Shown in pieces: positions 1 to 8,901 of a stretch of DNA of 64,000 nt. The stretch spans positions 1 to 64,000 of the forward strand of contig JAJDCP010000185.1 of NCBI GenBank assembly GCA_029260765.1, given 5' to 3'. The notes below the pieces were generated by a model. The model made no database searches, had not been told where the DNA came from, and saw nothing but the letters and a program-made list of their open reading frames with translations. Source of the stretch: Planctomycetota bacterium. Lineage in GTDB: Bacteria > Planctomycetota > J058 > JAJDCP01. Both the position numbers and the translations under genes were made by a program. Within the stretch, counting starts at the first letter, position 1. Each line of letters opens with the position of its first letter.

Positions 1-10
1 AGATATCCAT
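1..10 (-). CDS. First codons of a downstream gene (partial)
   Basis: Reading leftward past the trigger factor stop, the minus strand shows GAGGTGAAGC directly followed by ATG at positions 10-8, then GATATCT to the window edge. The ribosome binding site and its spacing are good, so a gene probably starts here. In many bacteria the gene after tig is clpP, which makes clpP the natural guess, but only three codons are visible and they do not identify it. Confidence 0.4.
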
Positions 11-62
11 GCTTCACCTCATGTTCTGCGGGACGGGCCGGCCTGTCCAGCTGACGTCGCGC

Positions 63-1436
63 TCACTGGTTGTCCGCGTCGACAATCTCGGCCTTCTCTT
101 TGAGATAGGCCTTGGCGCGGTTCAGACGGATCTCGTCGCGTAGCTGAGCTGTCAGCCCACGACCCTCATAGTATTCGCGGATGGCTTCGACCTCGCGGCC
201 GGTCTGCATCGCGACTTCCTGGAACTTGACTTCGATTTCGTCCTCGGTGACGAAGATCTTCTGCTCACTGGCGATCTTGTCGAGCAGCAGCTGCGAGCGG
301 ATCTGGAATTCGGCATCTGCCTTGATCTCTTCGGCGAATTCCTCGAGGGCGACGTCGAGCTCTTCGCCCGACTTGCCCTCACCGAGGAGTTTGTAGCGCT
401 TCTCGAGACGGGCGCGTTCCCCGGCCCTCTCGATCAGGCTCTCGGGCAGCTCAAAGTCGAGGTTTTCGCAGACAGCCTTCAACAGATCTTTGTCGACCTC
501 TTCTTCGGCCGCTTCTTCGAGGCGCTTGATCTCTTGCGAGCGGTAGTGCTCTTTCATCGCCTTGAGATCATCGAAGTCCTGCTCTTTGGCCCACTCGTCA
601 TTGATCTCGGGCGGGACCTTGCGCTTGATCTCGCGGATGGTGACCTTCATGGTGCCCTGGGCGCCGTCCGGGTCGGTCGCTTCGATCTCGACCACGTCAT
701 CGATGGCCTTGCCGGCGGCCGCTTCCTTCCAACCGGGAACCTCGAAGGTCTCGATGTTGTCGGTGTCGGCATCGACCCAGAGGTCTTCATCGTCCCAACG
801 CTTGTCGCCTTCGCCCGCGAACTCGGCGTCACAGACCAGCAGGTCGCCGTCCTTCACCCCGTCTTCGACCTTTTCGTAGCGCGCCTGCGAAGCGGCCAAA
901 CCCTGCAGCTCTTCGTCGACAACCGTGTCTTTGACTTCCACCGAGCCTTTGACGACGCGCAGTCCTTCGAGCTCGGGCAGCTCGAATTGTGGCTTGATGT
1001 CGAAAGCACAACTGAAGCTCAGGGCGCCTTCGGCGAACTCGATGTTGTCGGGATGCAGATGGCCGATCGGCTCGAAGTCAGCCTCGCCGGAGATCTCTTC
1101 GAGGACCTCATGGGGCAGCGACTCCTGGATGTCTTCCATCACGTGCTTGCCGAACTTGCGCTCGAGCACCCGACGCGGCACGCGCCCGGGCCGGAAGCCG
1201 CGCACGCTGACGGTGCGGGCCAGCTCACGGTAGGTCTTGGAAAGCTCCTGGTCGAGACGCTCTTTCTTGACGGTGATGTTCGCCTGCTTGCGGCAAGGTC
1301 CCACATCTTCAAAAGTTACCACGTAATCGCGATCTTCATTCGCACTCTCGGCGGTCTCGCTGGTTTCTTCGACCTGCGCCTCCTCGGTCGCGACGGCATC
1401 ACTTGCCACCTCTTCGGGAGTTTCGCTATCCGCCAT
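63..1436 (-). CDS. tig: Trigger factor, ribosome-associated chaperone and prolyl isomerase
   Basis: Trigger factor docks at the ribosomal exit tunnel and holds nascent chains; its FKBP-like domain isomerises prolyl bonds. The ribosome-binding signature GFRPGRVP is clear in the N-terminal domain, followed by an FKBP-like middle domain and a long acidic, helical C-terminal chaperone region. The ATG at 1436 is chosen because GGAAGG lies 6 nt upstream; a reading frame open back to 1502 adds 22 residues without a good ribosome binding site. At 457 residues it is slightly longer than usual, owing to an acidic Glu/Ala-rich N-terminal extension of about 40 residues. It lies downstream of tRNA-Gly on the same strand. 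Identification is secure. Confidence 0.95.
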   Translation of the reverse strand: MADSETPEEVASDAVATEEAQVEETSETAESANEDRDYVVTFEDVGPCRKQANITVKKERLDQELSKTYRELARTVSVRGFRPGRVPRRVLERKFGKHVMEDIQESLPHEVLEEISGEADFEPIGHLHPDNIEFAEGALSFSCAFDIKPQFELPELEGLRVVKGSVEVKDTVVDEELQGLAASQARYEKVEDGVKDGDLLVCDAEFAGEGDKRWDDEDLWVDADTDNIETFEVPGWKEAAAGKAIDDVVEIEATDPDGAQGTMKVTIREIKRKVPPEINDEWAKEQDFDDLKAMKEHYRSQEIKRLEEAAEEEVDKDLLKAVCENLDFELPESLIERAGERARLEKRYKLLGEGKSGEELDVALEEFAEEIKADAEFQIRSQLLLDKIASEQKIFVTEDEIEVKFQEVAMQTGREVEAIREYYEGRGLTAQLRDEIRLNRAKAYLKEKAEIVDADNQ

Positions 1437-1493
1437 GATTAACCTTCCAAGTAGTGCAGAGGAACCCTTGTGCTGAGTTCCCGGAGCCACCAA

Positions 1494-1532
1494 AAAGAAC
1501 AACCCGGAACCAGGATTCTGATCCTGCCGGGA
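1494..1532 (-). terminator. Possible intrinsic terminator between tRNA-Gly and tig
   Basis: On the minus strand a hairpin (CCCGG-AGGAT stem against ATCCT-CCGGG, with an asymmetric bulge) is followed by the T-rich run TTGTTCTTTTT. It would end the tRNA transcript. The same stretch contains TTGATG and CAGAAT 17 nt apart, which could be a tig promoter, so the two readings compete. Confidence 0.4.
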
Positions 1533-1572
1533 TCCACCATCAACCGTCGGAGAGATGAATGGAGAAAAAAAG

Positions 1573-1647
1573 TGGAGCGGGCGATGAGATTCGAACTCAC
1601 GACCCTAACCTTGGCAAGGTTATGCTCTACCACTGAGCTACGCCCGC
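1573..1647 (-). tRNA. tRNA-Gly (anticodon GCC)
   Basis: The minus strand folds as a full cloverleaf. The acceptor stem is GCGGGCG paired with CGCCCGC, the D arm contains AGTGGTAGA, the anticodon loop CTTGCCAAG gives anticodon GCC for glycine, and the T arm has TTCGAAT. The discriminator base is T and the 3' CCA is encoded (TGG at 1573-1575 on the plus strand). It has its own strong promoter upstream. Confidence 0.97.
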
Positions 1648-1688
1648 TCGCTTGCCCGGGTTTATGGGATCCCCCCGAGGCAGGGAGC

Positions 1689-1716
1689 ATTCTATGTCTG
1701 CCTCTGCGGGTGTCAA
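1689..1716 (-). promoter_or_regulatory. Sigma70-type promoter of tRNA-Gly
   Basis: Minus-strand TTGACA (1716-1711) and TAGAAT (1694-1689) are separated by 16 nt, very close to the housekeeping consensus. Transcription would start near 1682, about 35 nt before the tRNA. The -35 box overlaps the stop codon of the upstream STAS-like gene. Confidence 0.8.
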
Positions 1717-2774
1717 AGACTTTTTTCCCGCCGCGAGCGCTTTTTTATCCCATCCAACCACTGGCAGAATACGGCCTGATCGCGCCTGCGCCAATCGAGA
1801 GCATGAGAGAGCTCGCGCGGCAAGTCATGGGCTAGACGGTACTGCCTGGTCTTGAAGAAACGCCCGGATTCGAGCACCTCGACCAGCTGCGCCTTCTGTA
1901 GATGCCGCACACGCTGCTCCAGGGCTGCACGCTCCACGCGCAGGGTCTTCAATAGCGCCCGCTCTCCGATCTGGCGGGTCTGATGCAGCGCCTCGAGCAG
2001 TGCCAGGTCTGCATCGTCGCGGATGAACGTCTCGACGAATTGTGCCAGGCGTGTGACATCCATCGCTGCGTATTTGGGCTCGACGCGCCCCAGCTGGCGC
2101 AGGATCCGGCGCCGCGACGGCCTCGGCTCCGGGATGGCCTCGAGCTCTTCGTCTTCTTCCAACTCGATGGGCGCGACCCTGGGCGGCCCGTCGCCTCCGT
2201 CGTCTTCTGAGATCTCCCAGGCGGCCTCCTCGTCGAGCAGTGAACCAAGCGCGCCACCAGCGCTACCAGAACGCTGAAAACTGATGACCAGCTCGTCGTC
2301 GCTGTCGTCGTCTTCGAAGGGCCAAAGGGACTCGTCTTCGCTCCTGTCGGGCACCGCCAGGACTTCGAGGATGCGCTCGCTGCGCTTCTGATCCTGGCTG
2401 AGCGCCCGGCGCGCGCATTGTTCGCGGCGCACCGCCTGGAGAGCCGAAGCGAGCGTGCTGTGATGGTGGGACACAAGATCTCCGAAGCCGTGGGCCTCCA
2501 GGCTGTCGCACAGCTCCGGCACGAGGCCGTAGAGGGCGTACACCCGCAGCCGGGCCAGCTCTCGAAGAGTCTCTGCGAGAGCACGAAGATCGGGCAATGC
2601 GGTCGCGACGGACTTGCAGTCGAACACGATCGCGCGTTCGCGAGGAATGTCGCGGCATGACGAGCGCAGGCTGTCGAGCTCGCCCGAGTGGCACTCGACG
2701 ATCGTGAAAGCCTGCTGACGCCCACTGGGGGATCGCTGCTCCGTGCCCTGCCTGGCGCCCCCAGCCTGCGACAT
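1713..2774 (-). CDS. STAS-like protein with a C-terminal helical region
   Basis: A 353-residue soluble protein. Residues about 25-120 follow the STAS/anti-anti-sigma pattern: a beta strand (AIVFDC), an amphipathic helix, a strand (RVYALYGL), then a helix ending in an LASALQAV-like segment. The usual D-S-S phosphorylation site is not evident, so it may not be regulated by an anti-sigma kinase. An acidic Asp/Glu linker follows near 160-220, then an Arg-rich, winged-helix-like C-terminal region. ATG at 2774 has AGGTAGGT upstream. It lies 103 nt after the PknB-type kinase gene on the same strand, so regulation or phosphorylation by that kinase is plausible. The precise role is unknown. Confidence 0.7.
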   Translation of the reverse strand: MSQAGGARQGTEQRSPSGRQQAFTIVECHSGELDSLRSSCRDIPRERAIVFDCKSVATALPDLRALAETLRELARLRVYALYGLVPELCDSLEAHGFGDLVSHHHSTLASALQAVRREQCARRALSQDQKRSERILEVLAVPDRSEDESLWPFEDDDSDDELVISFQRSGSAGGALGSLLDEEAAWEISEDDGGDGPPRVAPIELEEDEELEAIPEPRPSRRRILRQLGRVEPKYAAMDVTRLAQFVETFIRDDADLALLEALHQTRQIGERALLKTLRVERAALEQRVRHLQKAQLVEVLESGRFFKTRQYRLAHDLPRELSHALDWRRRDQAVFCQWLDGIKKRSRREKSL

Positions 2775-2877
2775 ACCTACCTGCTTCCTGGCCGTGGGCT
2801 CCCGCCCGCTCGGGTATCAAGAGGGCGCGCAGCCAGGTCCGGGTCCCGGTCCCTTCTACTCCGATCCAGTCTATTTT

Positions 2878-5331
2878 TCAAGGCGCGCTGTCCTCAGGGG
2901 TCCGTCCGGAGCTCCCGAAAATCAAGCCGAGCACCGCGGCCCTGAGGCGGAAGTCTGCACATGGAACTCCTTGCGTTTCAAGGACATCGAAAGCCTCCAA
3001 CGCAGCCAGCACACGTCCTGAATACAGGTCGATCAGAGCCTGCCCCAGAGTCGCCACGCGCTGGACTTCACGGTCGGGCCCCAACAGCTCGGCAATCGCC
3101 CCCGCCGACAGAGACCAGGGAGGCAGGATCAGGCTGGCGTCCGGCAGGGACACGATGACGCGGCCGTCGCGCACACCTTGCAGCCTTCCCTCTACCAGGC
3201 GTCCGTCGCGCAGCTGCCAGCGGACTTGTACGCCATCCTCGCGGCGGGCGGCCGCCAGTACCAGTTTCCAAAGCTCAGCCCAGCGTTCCAACGCCTGCCG
3301 GTCTATGCTCCGCCAGGCGGCCAGGTCGGGATGGAACGGGGCGGGCCGCTCACGCACCAACCGGTCTGCTTCGTCGAAGCGCACTTCCACCAGCAAGCCG
3401 GCAAGCTCGACCAACAGGGCCACATCCGCCTCGATCTCCTCTTCGACCGAGGGCGGAGCCGGCGGAGGAGCGTTCCGCTTGTCCCGCAGCCAGGCCCGCT
3501 GCCCAGCGATCCAGTCGCTGGCCTCAGGACCCAATGCGCGGCTCGCCACCAGCAACAACGAGTCGGCGCTGGCGTACATGCCCCGTTGCGCGGCCCCCTG
3601 GATTTCGGTCTCCAGCCCAACCTTCTTCCAGGCGATGCGACTCTTGAGCCCAGTGATGGCACTCTCGAGCTGGTTCAAGGCTTCGCTCGACTGGAAGCGC
3701 CTACGGCTCCTGACAAGAAGCGCCAGCGCCTCCCCGAGCTTCTCCTCATCGCTGAGCTTCTCCGCAGCTTCTTCGAGATCGCGCAGCGCTTGCCGGTCAT
3801 CGCCACGCTGCTCCTCCTCCAGGTGGTGTGCCGCCTCTTCGGCCTTGCGGGCGGCCTCGGTTCCCGCATAGGTAATCGCCAGCCCGCGCAGCTCCCGGAT
3901 CTTTCGGCCCGGCTCCGACTGAGCGAGCGCGGCACGCAGGTGGGCCGCCGCGGCCCTTTCACGCTGGTCGCTGGCCTGCTGCTCCTCGTCCGGAACGACG
4001 ACCGGATTCCGGGGCTCCGGCTCCACGCCGGGATTGCGCCGCGGCCGCAGGACCAGCCAGGCCAACAACAGCAGCACCAGCAACCCGACGGCGATCAGCG
4101 CCGCCCCTCCGGGAGCCGGAGCAGCCCGCGCGCGGCGGGTGCGGCTGCCCTTGCGGGCGCGCTTGCCACGGCTCGCAGCCACGGCGGGCCGCGCCCCACT
4201 GCCAAAGGCAGGGGCGCTCACGGGTTTGCGCGCGAGGACCCGCTTCAGATCGTCGAGCACCTCTTCGGCCGTCTGGTAGCGTTCTTCGGGATCCTTGACC
4301 ATCATGCGCCCGATCACGCGCACGAGGTTGTCCGGGAGGTCGGGACGATGCTCGCGTGGATCGGGCAGCGCTTCGGTGATGTGCTTGGTCAGCACGGCCG
4401 CCGCTGTGGCCCCCATGAACGGGACGGTCCCGGTGACCATGTGGTAGAGCGAAGCACCCAGGCTGTAGATATCGCAGCGGCAATCGATGGTCCGGTTGTC
4501 GATGGCCTGCTCGGGAGCCATGTAGAACGGCGTGCCGATGCACTTGCCCACCTGGGTCAGGTCTCCCCCCGATTCCACCCGCGCCAGGCCCAGGTCGCCG
4601 AGCTTCACGCGCCCGTCGTCGCAGAGCATGATGTTCGCCGGTTTGACATCCCGGTGGATGATCCCATTCTTCCAAGCGAACCCGAGCGCCTTGATCACCT
4701 CGACGCAGATGCGCAGTGCTTCTCTGACGTCCATCGGGCCTTCGGACTCGACCTTCTCGCGGGCGTTGATGCCCGGCACATACTCCATCGCGATCCAGTG
4801 GTATCCATCGTCGCAACCGACATCGAAGGGCAGAATGATGTTGGGATGGTTGAGCCGCGCCGCAGCGCGCGCCTCACGCTGGAAACGCTCGGCATAGACG
4901 CGGTCGCGCGCGAATTTGGGCAAAAGCAGCTTCAGCGCGACGATCTTGTTCAGGGAAATCTGGCGCGCCTGAAAGACGGCCCCCATCGCCCCGGTGCCGA
5001 GCTCATCGAGCAGCTCGTAGCCACCGATGCGCCGCGCGCTTCCACTGCGGTCGCGCAGCTGCGCCTTCGACCACTGCGCGCGCTCTTTGCGCTCCTTCTT
5101 CTTCTCTTTGCGTCGGGATTTGTCGAGGGCGCTGGACACCAGCGAGCGGACCTTGCCCGCCAGCTTGGGCTCGAGCAGGTGGTTCTCGACCAGAACCTGC
5201 TCAAGGCTGCGCTCGGCACCTTTGGAGCGGCGGTCATCGAGGATATGGTAGGCCTCTTCCAGATCCTTCTCACCGACCAGACCGTTCTTCTTGCAGATCT
5301 CGCCGAAAAGGACGTCTTCCTGGACACCCAC
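2878..5331 (-). CDS. Membrane-anchored PknB-type serine/threonine protein kinase
   Basis: An 817-residue kinase. The first 100 residues contain two short helical repeats (FGEICKKNGLV..., LVENHLLEPKL...) like the N-terminal sensor helices of some planctomycete kinases and GspE proteins, then a Lys-rich linker. The kinase domain (about 103-375) has a glycine loop GTGAMGAVF, catalytic VALKLL lysine, HRDVKPAN (H226-R227-D228), DLG in place of DFG with the Asp kept, and an APE motif. It should be active. One transmembrane helix near 420-440 is followed by a coiled-coil-rich extracytoplasmic part. The start is GTG at 5331, 4 nt after the stop of the membrane-protein gene, so the two form an operon. 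Confidence 0.9.
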   Translation of the reverse strand: MGVQEDVLFGEICKKNGLVGEKDLEEAYHILDDRRSKGAERSLEQVLVENHLLEPKLAGKVRSLVSSALDKSRRKEKKKERKERAQWSKAQLRDRSGSARRIGGYELLDELGTGAMGAVFQARQISLNKIVALKLLLPKFARDRVYAERFQREARAAARLNHPNIILPFDVGCDDGYHWIAMEYVPGINAREKVESEGPMDVREALRICVEVIKALGFAWKNGIIHRDVKPANIMLCDDGRVKLGDLGLARVESGGDLTQVGKCIGTPFYMAPEQAIDNRTIDCRCDIYSLGASLYHMVTGTVPFMGATAAAVLTKHITEALPDPREHRPDLPDNLVRVIGRMMVKDPEERYQTAEEVLDDLKRVLARKPVSAPAFGSGARPAVAASRGKRARKGSRTRRARAAPAPGGAALIAVGLLVLLLLAWLVLRPRRNPGVEPEPRNPVVVPDEEQQASDQRERAAAAHLRAALAQSEPGRKIRELRGLAITYAGTEAARKAEEAAHHLEEEQRGDDRQALRDLEEAAEKLSDEEKLGEALALLVRSRRRFQSSEALNQLESAITGLKSRIAWKKVGLETEIQGAAQRGMYASADSLLLVASRALGPEASDWIAGQRAWLRDKRNAPPPAPPSVEEEIEADVALLVELAGLLVEVRFDEADRLVRERPAPFHPDLAAWRSIDRQALERWAELWKLVLAAARREDGVQVRWQLRDGRLVEGRLQGVRDGRVIVSLPDASLILPPWSLSAGAIAELLGPDREVQRVATLGQALIDLYSGRVLAALEAFDVLETQGVPCADFRLRAAVLGLIFGSSGRTPEDSAP

Positions 5332-5335
5332 GTTC

Positions 5336-5743
5336 CTACCTTTGCAGCACTCGGGCCCGAGGTCCTAGCAGATAGGCCAGGAACAACGCATCGACCGCAC
5401 AGGTTGACAACGTGAGCCAGCGCCGTTGCGAGCCGATCCCCACCCACAACTCCGGGGCAAGCTCCACCAGAGTGTAGGCAGTCAGAGTCAGACTGACAAC
5501 AAAATACGCGAGCGACCAATACAGGGCAGACCGCATACGCAGGGCGATCTGGGCGGCGAGCAGAGCACAGATCAACAGTTGGATGCAGGCATGAATGAAC
5601 AGCGCATCAGAATACCAACCGGCCTCTACGCCCGCCGCGAAGAACTGCACCAGCTCGACAACGCACTTGCCGGCCTCACAGAGCAGGAAGACCAACAAGA
5701 CCTTGAGTCCAAGGGGCAACGCAGCCTCAGCGTTTTCCGGCAC
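5336..5743 (-). CDS. Small four-helix membrane protein of unknown function
   Basis: A 135-residue, strongly hydrophobic protein with about four predicted membrane helices (around 10-30, 48-68, 72-95 and 110-128) and few charged residues outside a basic tail. The GTG start at 5743 follows AAGGGAG at a good distance. It sits between the FHA-pseudokinase gene (66 nt upstream) and the PknB-type kinase (4 nt downstream), all in one direction. It is probably cotranscribed with the kinase and could be its membrane partner, but I recognise no family. Confidence 0.7.
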   Translation of the reverse strand: MPENAEAALPLGLKVLLVFLLCEAGKCVVELVQFFAAGVEAGWYSDALFIHACIQLLICALLAAQIALRMRSALYWSLAYFVVSLTLTAYTLVELAPELWVGIGSQRRWLTLSTCAVDALFLAYLLGPRARVLQR

Positions 5744-5808
5744 GCTTTCTCCCTTTCAGCTCGCCGCTCTGGCGGCTCTGTGCTGGGGATGTGCCCCCGC
5801 GTTGCGCT

Positions 5809-8748
5809 TCAATCGCCATCAGGCTGCAGCAGGCTTGCGGGCAGGTCGCGACACAGCCGCGCGCCCACGGTAAAACTGCGCGCATCCGCGGGAATCGGCC
5901 GCCAGGCATGGGCGCCACATTCGCCCTGCAGGCTGGCCCAGCTTCCCCCGCAACGCACCGGGCCCGCATCACCGAGCGCCAGCTCTTCAAGGTTCCCCAA
6001 CACGTCGATCAGCCCGAAGGCGTTCCCGTAGCCGAAATGCTCGGAGGTCGCGCGTGCGCGCCCCCCTGCGTTGGTCTCACTCCAACAGAAGCTCGAGCCA
6101 TCCTGCTCGCCCCAGAAGGTGGGTCCCTCAGCGCCAGCGAGGGCAACGTGCTGCCACTCGGACAGCCGGGGCAGACGCAGGCGCGTCAGCTGCAGATAGC
6201 CAGCCAGATCGCGCACCGCCACGCGCTCCAAGGGAAGGTCTTCCCCGGTGGCGAAGAAGCGTGCATCGACCAGGTCGAGCTCGCCCCCCAGCGCGTCCCA
6301 TTCATTTTGCTTGAGCTCATGGCGCGCGATCAGAAACGGAGGGATCGCCCGCGTGCCCGGCACCAGATGCAAGAGCATGCCGGTGGGAAGATGGCGGAAC
6401 ACACCAATGCGGTGGGACAAGCCACCATTCTGGTAGACCTTGGTGGCGACATGTTCATAGCTATCGCCCAGCGCCCCCGCGACCTCGTCGATGACCTTGT
6501 CCTGCGCCTGATGCGAGGCGTCATTCCAGCTCTCGCGGCGCAACAAGATTCCCACCGGCAACTCAGCTTCGCTGGCCGTCAGCACAGCGGGATTGCCGGG
6601 GCGGAACAGGTCGAGCCACATGGCGAGCCCCCACAACCCAGCGAGGCAGACCAGCACGGCGAGCGGCACCAGGACCCAGGGTTTCCAGCTGCGCGGAGCG
6701 CGGACCGACTCGACCTTCTTGAGCACATCGGTCGACTCGAACACCGTCTGGAGCTCAGACGCGAACTCACGAGCCGTGCGGAAGCGGGCCATCGGGTCGC
6801 GCTGCAATGCTTTGTGCACCAGATCCACCAGCTTCGGCTCGAGCTTCGGAACCAGCTCTTCGAGCGGATAGGGATCTTCCTCGACCAGGGCAAAGGAGAG
6901 CTGGACCGGCTGGTCCCCTTCCCAGGGCAAGCGCCCCGACAACATGCGGTACAGCAGCACGCCCACCGAGAAGATGTCCGACTCGGGTCCGACATCTTTG
7001 CCCGAGATATGCTCGAGGGACATGTAGCCCGGCGTACCCACCAGGATCTGCCCCTGACGCTCGATGACCTGCGAGAGGGCTTGCACGACTCCGAAGTGCT
7101 GCACGCGCACATGGAGCCGCTCGCCTTGCTGGATCAGGATGTTTCCCGGAGACAAGTCGCGATGCAGCACGTCGCGCTTGTGCGCATACGAGAGCGCTTC
7201 GAGGATCTGGCATGCCAGCGATACGGCCTCGCCCACCGGAAGCTTGCCGCGCTCAGCGAGCACTTCGGTCAGGGTCACCCCCTCGTAGACGTCCATCACC
7301 AGATACAGCAGGCCCGACTCAGGATCCTGACCGACCTCCCTGATGGCCACGGCATTCTTGTGCCGCAGGCCGGTGCACCCACTCAAGGCCTTGATGAAGT
7401 TCTTCACCGCCTCATCGCTACGTAAAAGCTTGGGCTGGAAGAGCTTGATGGCCGACTCGCGGTCGGTTTTGAGGTCGCGAGCCAGGAACACACCACTATC
7501 GCGCTTGGGCCGCAGATGCCGGCGGATCTCGTAGCGCTCCTGCAGCACGCGGCCCGGGAAGATCGCGACCTCTTTGCTTGGATCGGGGCTGGGAATGCTC
7601 CAGAAACCCGATTGCACGCCGATTTCCACGTACGAGCGCTTCTTGCGGCTCTTGACGGCAGCCGGCCGGACCGCCTCGGAGCCCTCAACCCGCGCGTGAT
7701 GGATCTCGACCAGGGGTGGATCCGACGGGCTGGGCGGCCGCGAGCCGTTGTCGCGCTGAAATCCGCCATGACTCGAGTCATCATCCAACGGTGCGTCGGC
7801 CTTGCGCGCTTGCAGCATGGGCCTTGAGGGTGTGCGCACATCCTCCTGATCGCCCAGCGGCGCATCCCACGACTGGGACGCCGGCGTGAACAAGAAGATC
7901 GTCGAACCGATACGCATGCGGTCGCCCGGTTTCAGCCGGACGCGCTCGACCCGCACGCCGTTGACCCGGACCCCATTCGTGCTACCGAGGTCGGTGAGAA
8001 ACACCTCTTTGTCGACGACATCGAGCCGGCAATGATTGCGCGACGCCTTGTGATCGAGCACCGGGATGTCGGCGCTCAGGCCGCGGCCGATCAGAGTGCT
8101 GCGCGTGTCGTTGACGGTATGCAGCTTGCCTGTGACCTTGCCCTCGAGAACCTTGAGGATGAAGCCGTCCTTGCGCTGCCCCGGACGCTGCCAGATATCC
8201 TCGGGGCTCGAGTCGGGGCCCCCCGCGTCGCCCGCCAGCGCCTCCGCCTGCTCGGAGGGGACATGGCGCGCCTCCTGCAGAGCATTGAGGGGCATGTGGA
8301 AGTCGGCGCTGTTGTGCAGCGGATCGGATGACCTGGACACGCCATGGTGTGGGGGCGCAGCGGCGGACCGCGCCGGACGTGGAGGAATGTCGGATGGCCG
8401 CGGCTCCGCCGGGCGCGGAGGCGGCACCAGAGGCGAGGGGACGGCCCAACCTGGCAGGCTCTTTACAAACTGCAGGCAGGTGGCGCCCACGCGGATCAGG
8501 TCTTCGTCGTCGAGCCAGGTGTGGATGACCTTCTTGTCGTTGACAAACACCCCACGGCCGCTGACATCCCGGATGGCGAAGCGGTCGTCTTTGGTTTTCA
8601 GGATCCGGCAATGCACCGCGGCGACCTGGCTGTCGTCGATGCTGATCGGCAGTCGCGGTCCACTTCCAAGCTCGTAGCTTCCCCGGTCTTCGAGGACGAA
8701 CTCCTGGCCGGTGTGCTTGCCCTCGGTCACAACCAATCGAACAGCCAT
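5809..8748 (-). CDS. FHA-FHA-pseudokinase-transmembrane-FGE-like protein
   Basis: A multidomain signalling protein of about 979 residues. Two FHA domains occupy roughly 1-90 and 195-290; the second has the canonical RGLSADIPV and SRNHCRL elements and TDLGSTNGVRVNG, so it should bind phosphothreonine. The kinase-like domain (about 410-680) keeps the AIKLF lysine and the HRD aspartate (HRDLSPGN), but DFG is HFG (near residue 550), no glycine-rich loop is visible and APE reads SLE. It is probably catalytically dead. A membrane helix lies near 695-720. The C-terminal part (about 790-975) matches the FGE-sulfatase/SUMF1 fold (NAFGLIDVLGNLEE, RCGGSW). ATG at 8748 is preferred over the upstream TTG at 8763, which would be nearly leaderless from the promoter found here. 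Confidence 0.88.
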   Translation of the reverse strand: MAVRLVVTEGKHTGQEFVLEDRGSYELGSGPRLPISIDDSQVAAVHCRILKTKDDRFAIRDVSGRGVFVNDKKVIHTWLDDEDLIRVGATCLQFVKSLPGWAVPSPLVPPPRPAEPRPSDIPPRPARSAAAPPHHGVSRSSDPLHNSADFHMPLNALQEARHVPSEQAEALAGDAGGPDSSPEDIWQRPGQRKDGFILKVLEGKVTGKLHTVNDTRSTLIGRGLSADIPVLDHKASRNHCRLDVVDKEVFLTDLGSTNGVRVNGVRVERVRLKPGDRMRIGSTIFLFTPASQSWDAPLGDQEDVRTPSRPMLQARKADAPLDDDSSHGGFQRDNGSRPPSPSDPPLVEIHHARVEGSEAVRPAAVKSRKKRSYVEIGVQSGFWSIPSPDPSKEVAIFPGRVLQERYEIRRHLRPKRDSGVFLARDLKTDRESAIKLFQPKLLRSDEAVKNFIKALSGCTGLRHKNAVAIREVGQDPESGLLYLVMDVYEGVTLTEVLAERGKLPVGEAVSLACQILEALSYAHKRDVLHRDLSPGNILIQQGERLHVRVQHFGVVQALSQVIERQGQILVGTPGYMSLEHISGKDVGPESDIFSVGVLLYRMLSGRLPWEGDQPVQLSFALVEEDPYPLEELVPKLEPKLVDLVHKALQRDPMARFRTAREFASELQTVFESTDVLKKVESVRAPRSWKPWVLVPLAVLVCLAGLWGLAMWLDLFRPGNPAVLTASEAELPVGILLRRESWNDASHQAQDKVIDEVAGALGDSYEHVATKVYQNGGLSHRIGVFRHLPTGMLLHLVPGTRAIPPFLIARHELKQNEWDALGGELDLVDARFFATGEDLPLERVAVRDLAGYLQLTRLRLPRLSEWQHVALAGAEGPTFWGEQDGSSFCWSETNAGGRARATSEHFGYGNAFGLIDVLGNLEELALGDAGPVRCGGSWASLQGECGAHAWRPIPADARSFTVGARLCRDLPASLLQPDGD

Positions 8749-8774
8749 GGTCCATCCCGCCAACGCCCGCCGTT

Positions 8775-8803
8775 AGGATATGCCGCCCACCCCGTGGACG
8801 CAA
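8775..8803 (-). promoter_or_regulatory. Sigma70-type promoter of the FHA-pseudokinase operon
   Basis: Minus-strand TTGCGT (8803-8798) and TATCCT (8780-8775) are spaced by exactly 17 nt. Transcription would begin near 8768, leaving a leader of about 20 nt before the ATG at 8748. Confidence 0.6.
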
Positions 8804-8901
8804 GGCTCAGACGCCGGCCCACCCGGCTGGGTCGATCCCGGCGGGCGCAGGTGCTCGGCCCGAGCGGGGAGTGTGTCGCCGAAACCGATGGGACCCGGCG
8901 G

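Noticed and set aside
3178-5415. 745-codon open frame on the plus strand
   Set aside because: It is antisense to the PknB-type kinase, whose domains and motifs are unambiguous. High GC leaves such long shadows open.
5791-7425. 544-codon open frame on the plus strand
   Set aside because: Antisense to the FHA-pseudokinase gene and without any recognisable motif.
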